From CALZJC01 sp963781065 (GTDB lineage: Bacteria > Acidobacteriota > Thermoanaerobaculia > Multivoradales > JAHEKO01): a stretch of 64,000 nucleotides of DNA. The notes beneath the pieces are model-generated. The model searched no databases. It saw only the letters and a list, made by a program, of their open reading frames with translations, and was not told the DNA's origin. A program made the position numbers and the translations under genes. Positions 60,480-64,000 of this stretch are shown here, piece by piece (the first letter of the stretch is position 1; the number at the start of each line of letters is the position of its first letter). Where the stretch lies: positions 79,133-143,132 of the forward strand of contig CAWAET010000020.1 in assembly GCA_963781065.1 (NCBI GenBank). The letters are read 5' to 3'.

Positions 60480-60739
60480 TGGAGTTCGAGTTCGATGCCC
60501 GCAAGAGCCGCTCCAACCAGAAGAAGCATGGCATCGATTTCATCGAGGCGCAAAGGCTGTGGGACGATCCGGACCTGCTCGTGGTGCCGGCGAGGACCGC
60601 CGACGAGCCGAGGCTCCTGATGGTCGGGAAGGTCGAGGACCGGCACTGGTCCGCAATCACCACCTACCGAGGCGGCAGCCTCCGGATCATCTCGGTTCGC
60701 AGATCCCGCAGGGAGGAGATCGAACTCTATGAAGGCTAA
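60479..60739 (+). CDS. brnT: BrnT-type toxin
   Basis: An 86-aa protein from the GTG at 60479. BrnT hallmarks are FEFDARKSRSNQKKHGIDF, EAQRLWDDPD and ITTYRGGSLRIISVRRSRRE. BrnT is a RelE-fold ribonuclease that stops translation. It overlaps brnA by 11 bp. No ribosome site is seen, which fits a leaderless start. Confidence 0.9.
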   Translation: MEFEFDARKSRSNQKKHGIDFIEAQRLWDDPDLLVVPARTADEPRLLMVGKVEDRHWSAITTYRGGSLRIISVRRSRREEIELYEG

Positions 60740-60974
60740 GGCGAAAGAGCTCGACCGGAAGTTCGACGCCGGCGAAGACATCACGAGGTATCTCGACCTG
60801 GCGAAGGCGCGGCGTCCCGGTCACGAGCAGCGGCGGGTCAACGTCGACTTTCCCACCTGGATGATCGCGTCGCTGGATCGGGAGGCCTCGCGGCTGGGCG
60901 TGCCCCGCCAGTCGCTGATCAAGATGCTGATCGCGCGGCACCTGGAGGAGCTCGGCTCTTCGGCGAGCTCCTAG
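60729..60974 (+). CDS. brnA: BrnA-type antitoxin
   Basis: An 81-aa protein: an N-terminal acidic segment (RKFDAGEDITRYLDLAKARR) that wraps the toxin, and a C-terminal ribbon-helix-helix DNA-binding domain (QRRVNVDFPTWMIASLDREA, GVPRQSLIKMLIARHLEE). Its stop TAG (60972-60974) is formed by the left CTAG end of the palindromic element. Confidence 0.9.
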   Translation: MKAKAKELDRKFDAGEDITRYLDLAKARRPGHEQRRVNVDFPTWMIASLDREASRLGVPRQSLIKMLIARHLEELGSSASS

Positions 60975-61153
60975 CCTGCATTTCTCACCAATCCTCTACT
61001 GCAATGCCGTATCTACCTGCATCTGCAGCCCTTTGCTCGGTCGGCCATCCTCGGCGTACTTCGAGTACGCCTGCGGTGACCTCGGTCGCAAAGCACCGCA
61101 TCTGCAGGCACCTACGGCATTTCGCTACGAGGCCGGTGAGAAACGCAGGCTAG
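60971..61153. repeat. CTAG palindromic element, full copy B
   Basis: A 183-bp near-palindrome with the same plan as copy A at 14775-14958: CTAG ends, arms CTAGCCTGCATTTCTCACC and GGTGAGAAACGCAGGCTAG (one mismatch), a centre CGTACT-TCG-AGTACG, two CTCGGTCG repeats, and GCACCTACGG before the right arm. The two copies differ in the outer stem in a way that keeps pairing. The left end holds the brnA stop. The right end runs into the remnant of a GH16 gene. Confidence 0.85.
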
Positions 61154-61292
61154 CCGAGGGCCCATCGTCTTCGGCGCTGGCGAGGTCGCGTCGGGGGCGG
61201 GCTTCGGCTTGTTCAGCCTGGAGATCGACGACACGGTCTTCCCACAGCGGACGCTGGTCGACTACGTGCGGGTGTATCAGCTCCGCGACTGA
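61154..61292 (+). pseudogene. 3' remnant of a GH16-type glycoside hydrolase gene
   Basis: The frame reads GPIVFGAGEVASGAGFGLFS, then LEIDDTVFPQRTLVDYVRVY, ending QLRD. The C-terminal VDYVRVYQ is typical of family 16 beta-glucanases. Nothing upstream belongs to it: the palindromic element lies directly before it. Confidence 0.55.
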
Positions 61293-61307
61293 GGGTAGGA
61301 TTTCCCC

Positions 61308-63487
61308 ATGACCCATACCCGCATCTCCTCGCTCTGTCTCGCCCTTCTCCTTGTCGCCTCCGTCGCCCACGCCGTGGGTGGTAAGTGGACTCCTGAGCAG
61401 CTCCTCGATCACGACCCCGAGTGGCTCGAGGGTCTCGGTCTCGAGATCCCGGCCCAAGAGCTCTGGTCGCCGAGCGAGGGCGGCCTGCTCGAAGCGGTCG
61501 TCCAGGTGGGCGGCTGCTCCTCGGGTTTCGTGTCGCCGCAGGGCCTGCTGATCACCAACCATCACTGTGTGTTCGGCATCCTGCAGCACCACTCCACGGC
61601 GGAGAACGACATCATCGCCAGCGGCTACCTGGCCGAGAACGCCGCGGCCGAGTTGCCGGGCCCCGCGGTGCGCGCGTCGATTCCCAGCCGCTTCACCGAC
61701 GTCACCGGGGTGATCGAAACCGCCGTCCCCGAGGGCGCTGACGACCTCGAGCGCTTCAAGGCGATCGAGGCGAAGAAGAAGTCCCTGGTCGCCAGCTGCG
61801 AAGGGCGCGAGAATCGACGCTGCCAGGTCGCGGTCTACGACGATGGGGTCCGCTACACCCTGATCGAGGCGATCGAGTACCCGGACGTCCGGCTCGTCTA
61901 CGCGCCGCCTCGCGCCGTTGGCGAGTACGGCGGCGACATCGACAACTGGATGTGGCCGCGCCACACCGGCGATTTCTCGCTGCTCAGGGTCTACACCGCC
62001 GCCGACGGGAGCCCGGCCGAGTACGCCGAGGAGAACGTCCCGCTGGCCCCCAAGCGCCACCTGCAGATAGCCCGCCAGGGGGTGAGCGACGGCAGCTTCG
62101 TGATGGTCGTCGGCTACCCGGGCCGCACCTACCGCCGGCTGACCCGGAGCGAGATGGAGGAGCGCCACGAGCGTTACTTCCCCTCCCGCGCCGCGCTCTA
62201 CCAGGACTGGATGCAGATCATCGCCGCCGCCGGCGAGCGCGACGAAGAGGCCCGCATCGCCATGGCGAGCCGCTACAAGGGCCTGGCCAACCGGGAGAAG
62301 AACGCCCGCGGCCAGGTCGCGGCGATCGAACGTGGCGACCTGGTCGGCAAGAAGGTCGCGGCCGAGGCCGAAGTGATCGAGTGGATCGCCGAGCAGCCGG
62401 CGCATGCCGGCGCCCTCGACGCCTACCATGGGCTCGAGGCCCTCGCTGTCGAGGTGCTCGCCGACTGGGACCGGAGCTTCCGTACTCGGCGAGGTCCGCT
62501 CCGGCGCGCTGCCGCTCTCCCTGGCCCTCACCATTACGCGCTGGTCGATTGCGTCCGAGAAGCCCGACGCCGAGCGTCGCGCCGAATACCAGGAGCGGAA
62601 CCGAACCCGAGCCCGGAGCGAGCTCGAGCGCGCGCAGACCACACTGCACGACGCGACCGACGCCGAGCTCATGGCGGACTGGTGGCGGCGCCTGCGCGCC
62701 TTGCCGGCGAGGCCCAGCGGGTCGCGCCTCTCGATGCGCTCGTCGCGGTCGACGCGGCCAGCGACGCGGTGAGGGCGGCCGTCGATCGCCTGCTCGCCGA
62801 GACGTCAGTCACCGACGAGGCGGCGCGGCTGGAGATGTTCGGGGAAACGCCGGACGAGCTCCGCGCCCGCGAGGATCCGCTGATCGATCTCGCCTTCGCC
62901 CTGCAGAAAGCGGCCTACCTGCCGGACGAGGACGACCGATCGGCGACCGGTGCGCATCTGCGCCTGCGCCCGCCTGGCGCCGCGCCCTGCGCGCCTTCCT
63001 CGGTCGTCCGATCGACCCCGACGCCAACGGCACCCTGCGGGTCAGCCTCGCCCACGTCAAGGGTTACTCGCCGCGCGACGCGGTCTGGCTGGAGCCGCTG
63101 ACCGCCTCGCCGGGGTCGTGGAGAAGCACACCGGCGAGGAGCCCTTCGACGTCCCGCGCGGGTCCGCGCCGGCCGCCCCCGAAGGCCGCCGAGAGCCGCT
63201 GGGCCGACCCACGGTGGGCGACGTCCCGGTGGGCTTCCTCGCCACCGGCGACACCACCGGCGGCTAGCTCCGGCAGCCCGGTCCTCAACGGCCGCGGCGA
63301 GCTCGTCGGCGTCAACTTCGACCGCGTCTGGGAGAACGTCGCCAACGACTTCGGCTACAACCCCGACATCGCCCGAAACGTCACCGCCGACGTGCGCTAC
63401 CTGCTGTGGATGCTCGAGGACGATCGAAGGGGCGAAGGCCGAGCGGATACTGGAAGAGCTGCGGCTGCGCTTAGAACTTTCTACTGA
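61308..63487 (+). pseudogene. S46-family dipeptidyl peptidase, frameshifts in the 3' half
   Basis: A secreted serine peptidase of the DPP7/DPP11 group. A signal peptide (ISSLCLALLLVASVAHAVGG) is followed by an intact N-terminal half with WTPEQLLD, the catalytic His in LITNHHCVFG and the catalytic Asp region GEYGGDIDNWMWPRHTGDFS. From about 62480 the sequence moves between frames several times (SGALPLSLALTITRWSIASE, LVAVDAASDAVRAAVDRLLA, NGTLRVSLAHVKGYSPRDAV), reaching the catalytic Ser in SSGSPVLNGRGELVGVNFD. The FDR near it recalls the Arg that gives DPP11 its Asp/Glu preference. As sequenced it cannot make the enzyme. Confidence 0.8.
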
Positions 63488-63588
63488 GCCCCAAGAGAGG
63501 GCCGCCCGAGTACCCCTGCCACGATCCTCCACTCGGCTCGGTGCAGGCAACAGAGGTAGACCGAGCCAACGAGCGTGAGGTGATGCGA

Positions 63589-63951
63589 ATGAGCCAGGCT
63601 GACAACTCCGTCGACATAGCGAGCTTCCGCGACGCGATTCCGGACCCCCATCAGCCGACGTTCACGATGCTCCAGCAGCTCGTCGAAGAGCTCGTGCCCG
63701 ACGCCGAGGTGAGCATTAAGTGGGGCACGATGGCCTACGACCTCGACGGCAGCCTCTTCGCGCTCTCGGCCAACAAGAAGCAGGTGAACCTCTACATCCT
63801 GACCGTCGGACTGCTCGCCGAGTACGCCGCCGACCTCGCCGGCATCCCCCAGAGCAAGTGCGTGCTGCGCTTCAATCCCGGCGCCGAAGTGCCCCTCGAG
63901 ACCTTGCGCAAGGTCATGACCGACGCCGTCGAGCGCAAGCGGGCTGGCTAG
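63589..63951 (+). CDS. DUF1801 family protein (YdhG/Fra-like)
   Basis: A 120-aa protein from the ATG at 63589, with GAGG eight bases upstream. DUF1801 features are TFTMLQQLVEELVPDAEVSI, KWGTMAYDLDGSLFALSANK, VNLYILTVGLLAEYAADLAG and CVLRFNPGAEVPLETLRKVM. The family fold is frataxin-like, and one member, Bacillus Fra, delivers iron, but most are unassigned. It is the last gene in the window; the remaining 49 bp show no feature. Confidence 0.85.
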   Translation: MSQADNSVDIASFRDAIPDPHQPTFTMLQQLVEELVPDAEVSIKWGTMAYDLDGSLFALSANKKQVNLYILTVGLLAEYAADLAGIPQSKCVLRFNPGAEVPLETLRKVMTDAVERKRAG

Positions 63952-64000
63952 AAACCAGATGCCCGACGGGTCCTGGCTAGGCCCGGTTCGTCGAGCGGAT

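Noticed and set aside
61125..62672. 515-codon minus-strand frame opposite the S46 peptidase
   Set aside because: Shadow frame; the plus strand carries catalytic motifs of a known family.
1..64000. tRNA, rRNA or CRISPR arrays
   Set aside because: No cloverleaf with a conserved TPsiC arm, no rRNA signature and no regularly spaced repeat array was seen. The only short direct repeats are the tandem units listed.

Overview
The window is GC-rich (about 70 % by eye) bacterial chromosome, densely coded on both strands. No rRNA, tRNA or CRISPR was seen. Several traits fit an Acidobacteriota lineage, perhaps Thermoanaerobaculia-like: a Ser/Thr kinase fused to a WD40/TolB-like propeller, TPR plus FG-GAP plus ASPIC proteins, a MopE/lamin-tail secreted protein, an S46 peptidase, and vitamin-B12 mutases. 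This placement is an inference from gene content; there is no phylogenetic marker I could test.

Positions 1-49.9 kb look like ordinary chromosome. In order: a REC-PAS-GGDEF-EAL protein; an MBL-fold hydrolase; a DtxR-type regulator; a degenerate squalene/phytoene-synthase relative; an M24 peptidase; an amidase coupled to a MamK-like actin homologue (7.1-9.2 kb); ligA and polX; a class II aldolase; a TPR/FG-GAP protein; moaB; polA; a two-subunit B12-dependent acyl-CoA mutase (24.4-26.6 kb); a CPA2 antiporter; an ECF sigma/anti-sigma/Spy-like trio (28.7-30.1 kb); a UbiB-type kinase followed by a second UbiB-fold gene that has lost its catalytic residues (31.4-34.6 kb); a four-gene minus-strand operon of coiled-coil, cNMP-binding and two SRPBCC proteins (34.6-39.8 kb); a TonB-dependent receptor interrupted by one frameshift; a receptor-like kinase; a MazEF-type pair; and a secreted zinc metallopeptidase with a small secreted partner.

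Positions 49.9-63.5 kb are different. Intact genes alternate with broken ones: an HNH/DUF222 endonuclease, an NTF2-like lipoprotein, a methyltransferase, a vapC, a SnoaL-like gene and an S46 peptidase all carry frameshifts. Transposase, helicase and GH16 remnants, small repeats and toxin-antitoxin modules (VapBC, BrnTA) lie among them. Inside this accessory zone sits an apparently intact hgcA-hgcB pair (56.3-57.6 kb). These genes encode the corrinoid membrane protein and dicluster ferredoxin for mercury methylation, so this is the most important content of the window.

A second notable feature is a palindromic element of about 184 bp with CTAG ends. It occurs in full at 14775-14958 and 60971-61153, and as an apparent single end at 3004-3022. 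In every case its CTAG end supplies the TAG stop codon of the adjoining gene. A 16-bp palindrome, CGTTCCCGCGGGAACG, recurs four times perfectly and once with a mismatch, only between 51 and 60 kb. The many single-base frameshifts could be real decay or assembly error, and only read mapping can tell.
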